Shown here: in pieces, positions 1-5,498 of the stretch | How positions within the stretch are numbered: the first letter of the stretch is position 1 | How the letters are laid out: each line of letters begins with the position of its first letter | Assembly: GCA_018828205.1 (NCBI GenBank) | Contig: JAHJWA010000105.1 | Coordinates: 1-8,351 of the forward strand | Source of the DNA: Alphaproteobacteria bacterium | GTDB lineage: Bacteria > Pseudomonadota > Alphaproteobacteria > Sphingomonadales > Sphingomonadaceae | DNA length: 8,351 bases | Reading direction: 5' to 3' | The notes under the pieces: generated by a model | Told to the model about the DNA's origin: nothing | The model's input: only the letters and a program-made list of their open reading frames with translations | Databases searched by the model: none | Made by a program: the position numbers and the translations under genes

Positions 1-182
1 CCCGTCACGGGGTCGAGCTTGGCGCGGATGTCGTTCTCGGCACCGTAGCGGTTGCGCGCGCTCTTCTGGATCGCCTCTTCCATCGCCTCGATGACGATTT
101 CCTTGTCGATCATCTTCTCCGAGGCGACCGCATTGGCGATCGCGAGGAGTTCGGCCTTATTGGCAGACATGGCACTGGCCAT
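1..182 (-). CDS. nusA: Transcription termination/antitermination factor NusA, N-terminal part (runs off window)
   Basis: Only the first 60 codons are inside the window; the gene continues past base 1. The protein begins MASAMSANKAELLAIANAV and continues with an acidic and basic helical stretch ending near KLDPVTG, which fits the N-terminal RNA-polymerase-binding domain of NusA. NusA modulates pausing, termination and antitermination in the cytoplasm. The ATG at 182-180 overlaps the rimP stop TGA (184-182) by one base, so translation is probably coupled, and a GAGAG sits about nine bases upstream inside rimP. A second in-frame ATG at 170-168 (MSANKAELL) is an alternative start. The rimP-nusA order is the widely conserved one in bacteria and supports both calls. 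Confidence 0.9.
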   Translation of the reverse strand, partial: MASAMSANKAELLAIANAVASEKMIDKEIVIEAMEEAIQKSARNRYGAENDIRAKLDPVT

Positions 183-748
183 CAGCTGTTACTCTCTTCT
201 TCTTCGGTTTCGATTACGTCCTCGACACCCTGGGTGTCGAGCGGTTGCGTCGCGGCGATCAGCGCGTCGGTGAGGACCAGCTTCGCCGAATGGATGAGCG
301 CGCGGGGGAAGGAAACCTCGCCGGCGCGGTTGTCCGCCACGGTGACCATGTCGCCCTCGATCCCCACCAGCGGGCCGCGCAGGCTGCGATGGCCGTGGAC
401 CTTCTCGGTGAGCGCGATCTTGGCTTCGTGCCCCGCCCAGGTGGTAAAATCCTTGGCGCGGGTCAGCGGGCGGTCGATACCGGGGCTCGAGACCTCGAGG
501 TGATAGGCGCCGGGGACCAGCACCGTGCCGGCTTCCTCGAGCGCATCGAGCTGCTCGGAAACCCGGCGGCTGAGCGCGGCGCACTGCTCGATCACCAGCT
601 GACCGGTCGCCGGGTCCTCGGCCATGATCTGCAGCGCCTGGCCGCCGTCGCCGGCTTCCGAGGCAATCATCTTTACCCGCACGAGCTCGAAACCCAGCGC
701 CTGCGCTTCGGGTTCGATCACTTCTGTCAGGCGGTCGATGTCGGCCAT
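182..748 (-). CDS. rimP: Ribosome maturation factor RimP
   Basis: The product is 188 residues and is needed for maturation of the 30S ribosomal subunit. Visible family features are the N-terminal IEPEAQALGFELVRVK segment, the central CAALSRRVSEQLDALEE helix, and the highly typical EVSSPGIDRPLTR motif followed by a small beta-barrel-like domain. The acidic tail (VEDVIETEEEESNS) is common in alphaproteobacterial versions. I chose the ATG at 748 (MADIDRLTEV) because a GGAG lies five bases upstream and homologues begin there. The frame stays open to an ATG at 793, but that adds only 15 unlike residues. The gene is co-directional with nusA and overlaps it by one base. A TATAGT at 776-771 could be a -10 element, but no good -35 accompanies it. 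Confidence 0.93.
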   Translation of the reverse strand: MADIDRLTEVIEPEAQALGFELVRVKMIASEAGDGGQALQIMAEDPATGQLVIEQCAALSRRVSEQLDALEEAGTVLVPGAYHLEVSSPGIDRPLTRAKDFTTWAGHEAKIALTEKVHGHRSLRGPLVGIEGDMVTVADNRAGEVSFPRALIHSAKLVLTDALIAATQPLDTQGVEDVIETEEEESNS

Positions 749-895
749 TCGGTCTCCAGTTTGCGAGCCAACTATACCATGATGATGCGACAACAGGGTT
801 TCGCGCCGGCCCCTTGCGGCGCCAGCCCCTCAATGTCGCAACAGTATCGGGATTGAGGGCCAGCTAGGCGCAAACACGCCGCATTGCAAGTGCGA

Positions 896-1924
896 TCAGC
901 CGTCGTCGGCGAGGCCGTGCTTCTTGATCGCGTGGCGCAGCTGGTCGTAGCTCAGCCCCAGCGCCTTGGCGGTCTGGCGCTGGTTCCAGCGATGCTTGCC
1001 CAGAGCATGCTCGAGAATGCTCTTCTCGTGATCGTCGACTGCGGCGCGCAGATCATCAACCGAATCGAAATCGGCGGTGGCCGGCGCGGGGCCCGGCGCG
1101 CCGCCCGACTTCTGGGAGGGGGATTGTGCATAGCTCGGGGTCGCGGGCTTCCACGGGCTGTCGAAGGGGTCGAACACCGCATGTGCGATCGGCGCGTTCC
1201 AGTCGTCCCAGCGATAGACCGCGCGCTCGACGACATTGCGCAATTCGCGGACATTGCCCGGCCAGGGATGGTTCTCCAGCTGTTCGGCGACATGCGGCGC
1301 GAAGCCGGGCCAGCCCTCCCAGCCGATCTCGGCGGCCATCCGGCGGCCGAAATAGTCGGCGAGCACGGGAATATCCCCCTCGCGCACCCGGAGCGGCGGC
1401 AGGGTGATGACCTCGAAACTAAGCCGATCGAGCAGATCGGGACGGAAATCGCCGCGCTCGGCCTTGGCCTGCAGATCCTCATTGGTCGCGCCCACGATGC
1501 GGACGTCGATCCGCACCGGGCGACTCGAGCCGATCCGCGTCACCTCGCCATACTCGACCGCGCGCAGCAACCGCTCCTGCGCGCCCATCGACAACGTGCC
1601 CAGCTCGTCGAGGAACAGAGTGCCCTTGTCGGCCTCCTCGAACCGCCCGACGCGGTGCTTGGTCGCACCGGTAAAGGCGCCCGCCTCGTGGCCGAACAGT
1701 TCCGCCTCGATCAGCGTCTCGGGGAGCGCGGCGCAGTTCATGATCACCAGCGGTTCGTCCCAGCGGGTCGAGAGGCGATGGAGGCGCTCGGCGATCAATT
1801 CCTTGCCGGTCCCGCGCTCGCCCACGATCAACACCGGTCGGCGCATCGGCGCGGCGCGGCTGGTCCGCTCTACCGCATCGAGGAAGGCGCCCGACTGTCC
1901 GACGAACTGGTTTTCCCGCTCCAT
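896..1924 (-). CDS. pspF: PspF, sigma-54-dependent activator of the phage shock operon
   Basis: The product is 342 residues: a bacterial enhancer-binding protein without an N-terminal receiver domain, as in E. coli PspF. In order it has Walker A GERGTGKE (35-42), the sigma-54-contacting GAFTGA loop (82-87), Walker B GTLFLDEL (101-108), the arginine-finger region RPDLLDRL (161-168), the WPGNVREL segment (221-228) and a Fis-type helix-turn-helix at about 308-337 (NQRQTAKALGLSYDQLR). A Pro/Ser/Gly/Ala-rich linker at about 255-285 joins the AAA+ and DNA-binding parts. It would bind upstream of the sigma-54 promoter at 2025-2040 and be held inactive by PspA. The gene is divergent from the psp operon, the same arrangement as in enterobacteria. 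The start MERENQFVGQ fits the family, although no clear Shine-Dalgarno precedes it. The frame continues open upstream to 2221, but that stretch crosses the promoter and a plus-strand gene. Confidence 0.95.
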   Translation of the reverse strand: MERENQFVGQSGAFLDAVERTSRAAPMRRPVLIVGERGTGKELIAERLHRLSTRWDEPLVIMNCAALPETLIEAELFGHEAGAFTGATKHRVGRFEEADKGTLFLDELGTLSMGAQERLLRAVEYGEVTRIGSSRPVRIDVRIVGATNEDLQAKAERGDFRPDLLDRLSFEVITLPPLRVREGDIPVLADYFGRRMAAEIGWEGWPGFAPHVAEQLENHPWPGNVRELRNVVERAVYRWDDWNAPIAHAVFDPFDSPWKPATPSYAQSPSQKSGGAPGPAPATADFDSVDDLRAAVDDHEKSILEHALGKHRWNQRQTAKALGLSYDQLRHAIKKHGLADDG

Positions 1925-2024
1925 CGCCAAGATATAGGGAATATGCCCAAGGATTGGCAATAGTCGCCACACCGCTCCGGGTCGTGGATCGGCAAACTGC
2001 TGCAATTCCGTCGCTTTCGGCGTT

Positions 2025-2040
2025 TGGCACACCGCTTGCA
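2025..2040 (+). promoter_or_regulatory. Sigma-54 (-24/-12) promoter of the psp operon
   Basis: The sequence TGGCACACCGCTTGCA matches the sigma-54 consensus (TGGCAC, five bases, TTGCW) completely. The invariant GG (2026-2027) and GC (2038-2039) are ten bases apart as required. Transcription should start about 12 bases after the GC, near 2050, roughly 33 bases before the ATG at 2084. It lies between divergently transcribed pspF and the psp operon, exactly where PspF would act. The 100 bases upstream (1925-2024) must hold the PspF enhancer sites and perhaps an IHF site, but I could not identify either with confidence. Confidence 0.92.
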
Positions 2041-2083
2041 AACTACCCTGCAAGACAGTCACATCGCTCGGGAGGACCACACA

Positions 2084-2236
2084 ATGTACGATCGCCGCTT
2101 CTTCGCCACCCGCTTGGGGCGCGCCGCTCTGGTCAGCATCGGGGCGATGGTGATCTTCGTCGGCTTCAGCAGCCAGATCGCGGTCACCGAGCCCCTGCCC
2201 GCACTTGCCATCCACTCCCATGCGGAGCTGGCGTGA
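2084..2236 (+). CDS. Small single-span membrane protein, first gene of the psp operon (unrecognised)
   Basis: This is a 50-residue protein I do not recognise. It starts with a short basic segment (MYDRRFFATRLGR), followed by one strongly hydrophobic stretch at about 14-35 (AALVSIGAMVIFVGFSSQIAV) and a short C-terminal tail. It could be a signal-anchored membrane peptide or, less likely, an exported peptide. The ATG is preceded by GGGAGG at 2070-2075 with ideal spacing and sits some 33 bases after the predicted sigma-54 start site, so it should be the first gene translated on the psp mRNA. Its TGA (2234-2236) overlaps a GTG at 2233 that opens a frame continuous with pspA, suggesting translational coupling. 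It does not resemble PspD or PspG as far as I can see. Confidence 0.72.
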   Translation: MYDRRFFATRLGRAALVSIGAMVIFVGFSSQIAVTEPLPALAIHSHAELA

Positions 2237-2493
2237 GCAAGCCGACCAATCCGCTAGGGCCGGAGCCTCGCTCTCCCGACAGTCCCGACCGCGCCGACCC
2301 CAGCGCGGAAGAGGCTTCGGCCCGCCAGCCCTCGAATCCGCGGCTGTCGCGGATCGAGGAGGAGGTCGAGCGCCTGCGCCGCTCTCCCCGCGCGCGGCAA
2401 TCCTCCACTGGCGGTAAGCGCGCCGACGCCAAGTCCGACGCCTGGGAAGCCGCCGACAAGATCACCGATTTCTTCTCCAACGGAGCACCTTTG
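2233..2493 (+). other. Possible in-frame N-terminal extension of PspA (87 codons from an alternative GTG start)
   Basis: The 261 bases ahead of the classical PspA start have no stop in the PspA frame. They begin with a GTG that overlaps the stop of the preceding small gene (GTGA), with GGAG at 2224-2227 five bases upstream. About four in five codons here end in G or C, which is coding-like. The encoded segment is hydrophilic and rich in Pro, Ser, Arg and Asp, with one likely helix (SRIEEEVERLRR) and an ending near ADKITDFFSNGAPL. It resembles no domain I know. It may be a genuine extension giving a 317-residue PspA isoform, an untranslated leader that happens to be open, or a degraded gene. 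The classical start at 2494 has its own ribosome-binding site, so both products could be made. Confidence 0.5.
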
Positions 2494-3186
2494 ATGGGAA
2501 TTTTCAGCCGCACGCGCGACATCGTCGCCGCCAATTTCAACGACATGCTCGACAAGGCGGACGACCCCACCAAGATGATCCGCATGATCATCCTCGAGAT
2601 GGAGGAAACGCTGGTCGAGGTCCGCGCGAGCGCCGCGCGCACCATCGCCGACCAGAAGGAAATGCACCGCAAGACCGTCCAGCTCGACCGGCTGCAGGAC
2701 GATTGGGGCGACAAGGCGCAGCTCGCGCTGTCGAAGGACCGCGAGGACCTGGCGCGCGCCGCGCTGGTCGAGAAGAAGAAAGCCGCCGACATCTCCGAAC
2801 AGCTCAAGCAGGAAATCGCGGTGCTCGACGATGCGCTGCGCGCCTATGAGCAGGACATCCAGAAGCTGCAGAACCGCTTGCGCGAAGCGCGCAGCCGCCA
2901 GACCGCGATCGCGGCCCGGCTCGAGAGCGCCGAGAACCGCGTCAAGCTGCGCACGCTGATGAGTTCGGAACGCACCGACGACGCGCTGGCGCGCTTCGAC
3001 CAGCTCGAGCGCCGCGTCGATTACGCCGAGGGCCGCGCGGAATCGCTTTCGCTCGCGGAAGGCGCCGGCAAGGCCACGCTCGCCGACGAGATCGCCGCGC
3101 TCGAGGGCGCCGATGCGATCGACGACGAGCTCGAACAGATGAAACGCGCGCTCGGCAAGAGCGGCGACAACAAACAGGGGAACTGA
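2494..3186 (+). CDS. pspA: Phage shock protein A (PspA/IM30 family)
   Basis: The product is 230 residues, close to the 222 of E. coli PspA. It begins MGIFSRTRDIVAANFNDMLD, the amphipathic membrane- and PspF-binding helix of the family, followed by DDPTKMIRMIILEMEETLVEVR and long alpha-helical coiled coil through about residue 185. A less ordered linker and a short C-terminal helix (DDELEQMKRALG) follow. PspA binds PspF and inhibits it in unstressed cells; on stress it oligomerises on the inner face of the cytoplasmic membrane to maintain the proton-motive force. The ATG at 2494 is preceded by GGAG at 2482-2485 and matches where homologues begin; an upstream GTG at 2233 in the same frame is described separately. 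pspB follows after three bases. Confidence 0.95.
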   Translation: MGIFSRTRDIVAANFNDMLDKADDPTKMIRMIILEMEETLVEVRASAARTIADQKEMHRKTVQLDRLQDDWGDKAQLALSKDREDLARAALVEKKKAADISEQLKQEIAVLDDALRAYEQDIQKLQNRLREARSRQTAIAARLESAENRVKLRTLMSSERTDDALARFDQLERRVDYAEGRAESLSLAEGAGKATLADEIAALEGADAIDDELEQMKRALGKSGDNKQGN

Positions 3187-3189
3187 GCC

Positions 3190-3486
3190 ATGGAAGAAGT
3201 ACTGGCCATCGTCGCGATCTTCGTTTTTCTCCCGTGGATCATCCTCCACTACGTCACCAAGTGGAAGACCTCCGCGACCATCACGACCGACGACGAGGCG
3301 CTGCTCGAAGAGCTCTACAGCCTCGCCAAGCGCCTCGACGAACGGATGGACACGGTCGAGCGGCTGGTCTCCTCGGACAATCCCGAATTCAAGCCCGCCC
3401 GCCTGGTCCATGATTCCGAAGCCGACAACCAGCAGCTGCGCGAGCTGGAACAGCTCATCGCCGAGAAAAAAGGAGTCAGCAAATGA
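3190..3486 (+). CDS. pspB: Phage shock protein B (envelope stress response membrane protein PspB)
   Basis: The product is 98 residues, longer than E. coli PspB (74). An N-terminal membrane helix (about 3-21, VLAIVAIFVFLPWIILHYV) is followed by a cytoplasmic coiled coil containing LAKRLDERMDTVERLVSSDNPEF (45-67), which matches the family pattern of RM-x-R-I-x-x-LE-x-IL followed by an acidic/Asn-Pro turn. The last 25 residues form another predicted helix (NQQLRELEQLIAEKK). PspB acts with PspC at the inner membrane to sense stress and relieve PspA inhibition of PspF. The start is three bases after pspA with GGGGAA just upstream, and the stop overlaps the pspC start (ATGA). Its coiled-coil module recurs in the genes at 3896-5230. 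Confidence 0.9.
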   Translation: MEEVLAIVAIFVFLPWIILHYVTKWKTSATITTDDEALLEELYSLAKRLDERMDTVERLVSSDNPEFKPARLVHDSEADNQQLRELEQLIAEKKGVSK

Positions 3487-3869
3487 AGGGTTCCCGCACC
3501 ACGCTTTACCGCGACAAGCAGAATGCCAAGCTGATGGGGGTCTGCTCGGGCATCGCCGATTACACGGGGGTCAATGCGCTCTGGATCCGGCTCGGCTTCC
3601 TCGCTGCGGTGCTCTCAGGCGTGCTCAGCCCGATCGTCCTGCCGCTCTATTTTCTCGCCGGGTTGCTGCTCAACAAGAAGCCCGAATATCTCTACCGCGA
3701 AGAACCCGAAGAGACGCGATACTGGCAGGGCGTGCGTCAGAATCCGAAGCGCACCGCGCGTGAGATTCGCTCGCGAATGAAGGATGTCGATCGGCGGCTG
3801 GTCGAGGTCGAGACCTTCTACGTCAGCTCGAACCCGCGCCTCACTGCCGAAATCGAACGGCTGCGCTGA
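3483..3869 (+). CDS. pspC: Phage shock protein C (PspC domain envelope stress protein)
   Basis: The product is 128 residues. The PspC domain occupies about 5-63: TLYRDKQNAKLMGVCSGIADY, then a hydrophobic region at about 34-63 that could span the membrane once or twice. The C-terminal half is cytoplasmic or periplasmic helix ending in RRLVEVETFYVSSNPRL and AEIERLR (104-128), which matches the LE-x-Y-V-T-S type tail of E. coli PspC and the module seen in the following small proteins. PspC with PspB transmits envelope stress to the PspA-PspF complex. An AGGAG at 3471-3475 lies seven bases before the ATG, which overlaps the pspB stop. The next gene begins 26 bases on. Confidence 0.93.
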   Translation: MKGSRTTLYRDKQNAKLMGVCSGIADYTGVNALWIRLGFLAAVLSGVLSPIVLPLYFLAGLLLNKKPEYLYREEPEETRYWQGVRQNPKRTAREIRSRMKDVDRRLVEVETFYVSSNPRLTAEIERLR

Positions 3870-3895
3870 GCGCCACCACTTACGGGGGAATTTCA

Positions 3896-4207
3896 ATGGA
3901 AGGCACAATAGCACTGATCATTCCGATCCTGGCGTTGTCGATACCGATCGTCGCGATCTGGACCAAGCACCGCCAGAAGATAGCCGAGATGCAGATCGAT
4001 GCGACCGCGAGCAGCACCGCCGAACGCGCCGCGCAATACGCATCGCAGGTCCAGCAGCTCGAAGACCGGGTCCGCGTGCTCGAGCGCATCGTCACCGACA
4101 AGGGCTACGACATCGCGACCCAGATCGAAGCGTTGCGCGACCAGCGCCGCGTCGATGAGACCGGAGCGGGGGTCCCGCTCGACACGAGGCAGAGAGGAGC
4201 AGCCTGA
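3896..4207 (+). CDS. PspB-like small membrane coiled-coil protein, copy 1
   Basis: The product is 103 residues, not a named family I can recall. An N-terminal membrane helix (about 4-22, TIALIIPILALSIPIVAIW) is followed by KHRQK and a long helix ending in the module DRVRVLERIVTDKGYDIATQ plus IEALRD (57-82). The tail GVPLDTRQ (92-99) reappears in the next gene. The pattern of one N-terminal span plus R-x-x-x-LER-I-V-T-D resembles PspB (RMDTVERLVSSD) in this operon. It starts 26 bases after pspC with GGGGGAA at 3884-3890. Its TGA overlaps the ATG of the following gene by one base, and GAGGAG inside its tail (4194-4199) serves as that gene's ribosome-binding site. I infer an inner-membrane accessory to PspB/PspC; the function is unproven. 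Confidence 0.85.
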   Translation: MEGTIALIIPILALSIPIVAIWTKHRQKIAEMQIDATASSTAERAAQYASQVQQLEDRVRVLERIVTDKGYDIATQIEALRDQRRVDETGAGVPLDTRQRGAA

Positions 4208-4584
4208 TGGATTTCGAGGGTCCCGTCTTCATCGTCGCCATTATCGCGCTCAGCATTGTCGGCTGGCTGATCAACAATTGGATCCGCGCCAAGCACGGCT
4301 ATCCGCTCGAGGACGAATGGGGCGGCAAGACCGAACGCAGCGACACGGCAGAGGCCCAGCAATTGCGCGCGGAAAACGCCGAACTGCGCACGCTGCTGGG
4401 CAAGGTCGACAAAAGGATGCAGGTGCTCGAGCGGATCGTGACCGACAAGGGCTATTCGCTTGCCGACGAAATCGAGGCGCTGCGCGACCGCGGCGCCGCT
4501 CTCGCCCCGCCGACTGGCCGCCGCCACGGACCCAGCGACAGCGGGACGCCGGTCGACAGCAGGCAGACGGAGCAGGCCCGATGA
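4207..4584 (+). CDS. PspB-like small membrane coiled-coil protein, copy 2
   Basis: The product is 125 residues. The membrane helix lies at about 6-25 (PVFIVAIIALSIVGWLINNW), followed by RAKHGYPLEDEWGG, a helix QQLRAENAELRTLLGKVDKR, and the module RMQVLERIVTDKGYSLADE plus IEALRD (70-94). The Pro/Gly-rich tail ends with GTPVDSRQ. Residues LERIVTDKGY are identical to copy 1, and the tail is close to copy 1 (GVPLDTRQ). The HGYPLE-x-x-W and ENAELR elements are instead shared with copy 3, so this gene links its two neighbours. The start overlaps copy 1 (TGATG) and the stop overlaps copy 3 (ATGA). The expected location is the inner membrane with the coiled coil on one side; I infer a Psp-accessory role. 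Confidence 0.86.
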   Translation: MDFEGPVFIVAIIALSIVGWLINNWIRAKHGYPLEDEWGGKTERSDTAEAQQLRAENAELRTLLGKVDKRMQVLERIVTDKGYSLADEIEALRDRGAALAPPTGRRHGPSDSGTPVDSRQTEQAR

Positions 4585-4940
4585 ACCAATTCGCAGAGAT
4601 CGTCCCCCACCTGCCCTGGATCGTCGGCGCGGCGCTGGGCCTCGGCGCGATGACCACACTGGGTTGGATCCACACCACCAGGCTCAAGATCAAGCACGGT
4701 TATCCGCTCGAAGGAATGTGGGGGCAGTCGCTCAAGCCCTCGACCGACGGGCAGACCGCCGAGCGGGTCAAGCTGCTGACGCAGGAAAACGCCGAACTGC
4801 GCGCCGAACTCGGCTCGATGAAGGATCGGCTGGTCAATGTGGAGCGCATCGTCACCGACAGCGGCTACCACCTGACCGGCGAGATCGACCGCCTGCGCGA
4901 CCGCAGCATCGCCAACAATGATGGGGGAACCACGCAATGA
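4581..4940 (+). CDS. PspB-like small membrane coiled-coil protein, copy 3
   Basis: The product is 119 residues. The hydrophobic span is at about 12-31 (PWIVGAALGLGAMTTLGWIH), then KIKHGYPLEGMWGQ (37-50), a helix with QENAELRAELGSMKDR, and the module RLVNVERIVTDSGYHLTGE plus IDRLRD (83-107). HGYPLE followed two residues later by W, together with ENAELR, makes it the closest relative of copy 2. The module's V-E-R and H-L-T-G-E-I also recall the PspC tail (VEVETFYV ... LTAEIERLR). The start overlaps the copy 2 stop (ATGA) with GGAG at 4569-4572. The stop overlaps copy 4 (ATGA), and GGGGGAA at 4923-4929 near its end is the likely ribosome-binding site for copy 4. Function unknown; I infer a Psp accessory. 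Confidence 0.85.
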   Translation: MNQFAEIVPHLPWIVGAALGLGAMTTLGWIHTTRLKIKHGYPLEGMWGQSLKPSTDGQTAERVKLLTQENAELRAELGSMKDRLVNVERIVTDSGYHLTGEIDRLRDRSIANNDGGTTQ

Positions 4941-5230
4941 GCTTCTGGACCGCCGCCGTCATCATCGTGCTGATCTGGGGGATCGTCCAGATCTACACCC
5001 GCCGCCACGACGGCGATCTCGGGGTTACGCGCGACGAGGATGGCAATCCGGTGTTCGCGCCGCCGAAATCCGATTCCGGCAGCGAACAGACCCGCCGCGA
5101 GATCGAGCAATTGCGCGAGCGGATCAAGGTGCTCGAACGCATCACCACCGACGCCAACAGCCACGAGGCACAGGAAAGCCGCCGCATCGCCGCGGAGATC
5201 GACAGCCTGCGCGACCGGCAGAACGACTAG
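4937..5230 (+). CDS. PspB-like small membrane coiled-coil protein, copy 4 (divergent)
   Basis: The product is 97 residues. A short N-terminal span (about 4-20, WTAAVIIVLIWGIVQIY) is followed by basic TRRHDGD, a flexible loop (DEDGNPVFAPPKSDSGS), then a coiled coil REIEQLRERIKVLERITTDA and AAEIDSLRDRQ. The LERI-T-TD and EI-x-x-LRD halves of the shared module are kept, but about seven extra residues (around 73-83, with SHEAQESR) separate them relative to copies 1-3. The start overlaps the copy 3 stop. It ends with TAG at 5228-5230, 31 bases before the next gene. Function unrecognised; the grouping rests on architecture, motif and operon position. Confidence 0.82.
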   Translation: MSFWTAAVIIVLIWGIVQIYTRRHDGDLGVTRDEDGNPVFAPPKSDSGSEQTRREIEQLRERIKVLERITTDANSHEAQESRRIAAEIDSLRDRQND

Positions 5231-5261
5231 CAACCGCCAGGTTCCAGGAGGACATAGGAAA

Positions 5262-5498
5262 ATGTTCGAACCATCACTCGTCATCGCCGCCGCCGCGCTG
5301 CTCGGCCTGGGCATCGTCGCCGCCACGCTGCTGCTGGGTTGGCGGGGCTGGCTCGACCTCAAACAGCGCGAGCTCGACAGCCACCGCGGCGAACAGCGTG
5401 ACACCGGCTCGACCATGGGCGCGGCGCGGATCGAGATCTCCGACCTCAAGGAGCGGATCCGCAAGCTCGAGGCGATCGCCAATGGGGTCGATCTGTGA
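5262..5498 (+). CDS. Small membrane protein with a shortened PspB-like coiled coil
   Basis: The product is 78 residues. A long hydrophobic N-terminal segment at about 5-27 (SLVIAAAALLGLGIVAATLLLGW) is followed by RGWLDLKQRELDSHRGEQ and a C-terminal helix IEISDLKERIRKLEAIANG. KERIRKLEAI aligns with RERIKVLERI of the preceding protein, but the sequence stops there, so the second half of the module (EI-x-x-LRD) is missing. The ATG was chosen because AGGAGG lies at 5246-5251; the upstream part of the frame overlaps the previous gene and lacks a start signal. The stop overlaps a GTG that opens the next small gene (GTGA). Probably part of the same transcript; its role is not known. Confidence 0.78.
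   Translation: MFEPSLVIAAAALLGLGIVAATLLLGWRGWLDLKQRELDSHRGEQRDTGSTMGAARIEISDLKERIRKLEAIANGVDL

Noticed and set aside
771..776. TATAGT (minus strand) as -10 box for rimP-nusA
   Set aside because: No acceptable -35 hexamer at 15-19 base spacing, so a promoter call is not supported.
786..840. Inverted repeat TGCGACA/TGTCGCA and partly overlapping TTGCGGC/GTCGCAA in the rimP upstream region
   Set aside because: Short arms with a 41-base gap (or a wobble stem), no T-run and no known regulatory meaning; could be chance in GC-rich DNA.
884..1963. Long plus-strand open frame opposite pspF
   Set aside because: Antisense shadow of a high-GC gene; pspF on the other strand has every expected motif, and this frame encodes no recognisable domain.
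1925..2221. Upstream extension of PspF (99 extra codons)
   Set aside because: It would run through the sigma-54 promoter and the plus-strand small gene, and PspF homologues start at MEREN-like sequences.
2254..3411. Long minus-strand open frame (385 codons) opposite pspA and pspB
   Set aside because: Antisense shadow created by GC-rich third positions; low-complexity product with no family features.
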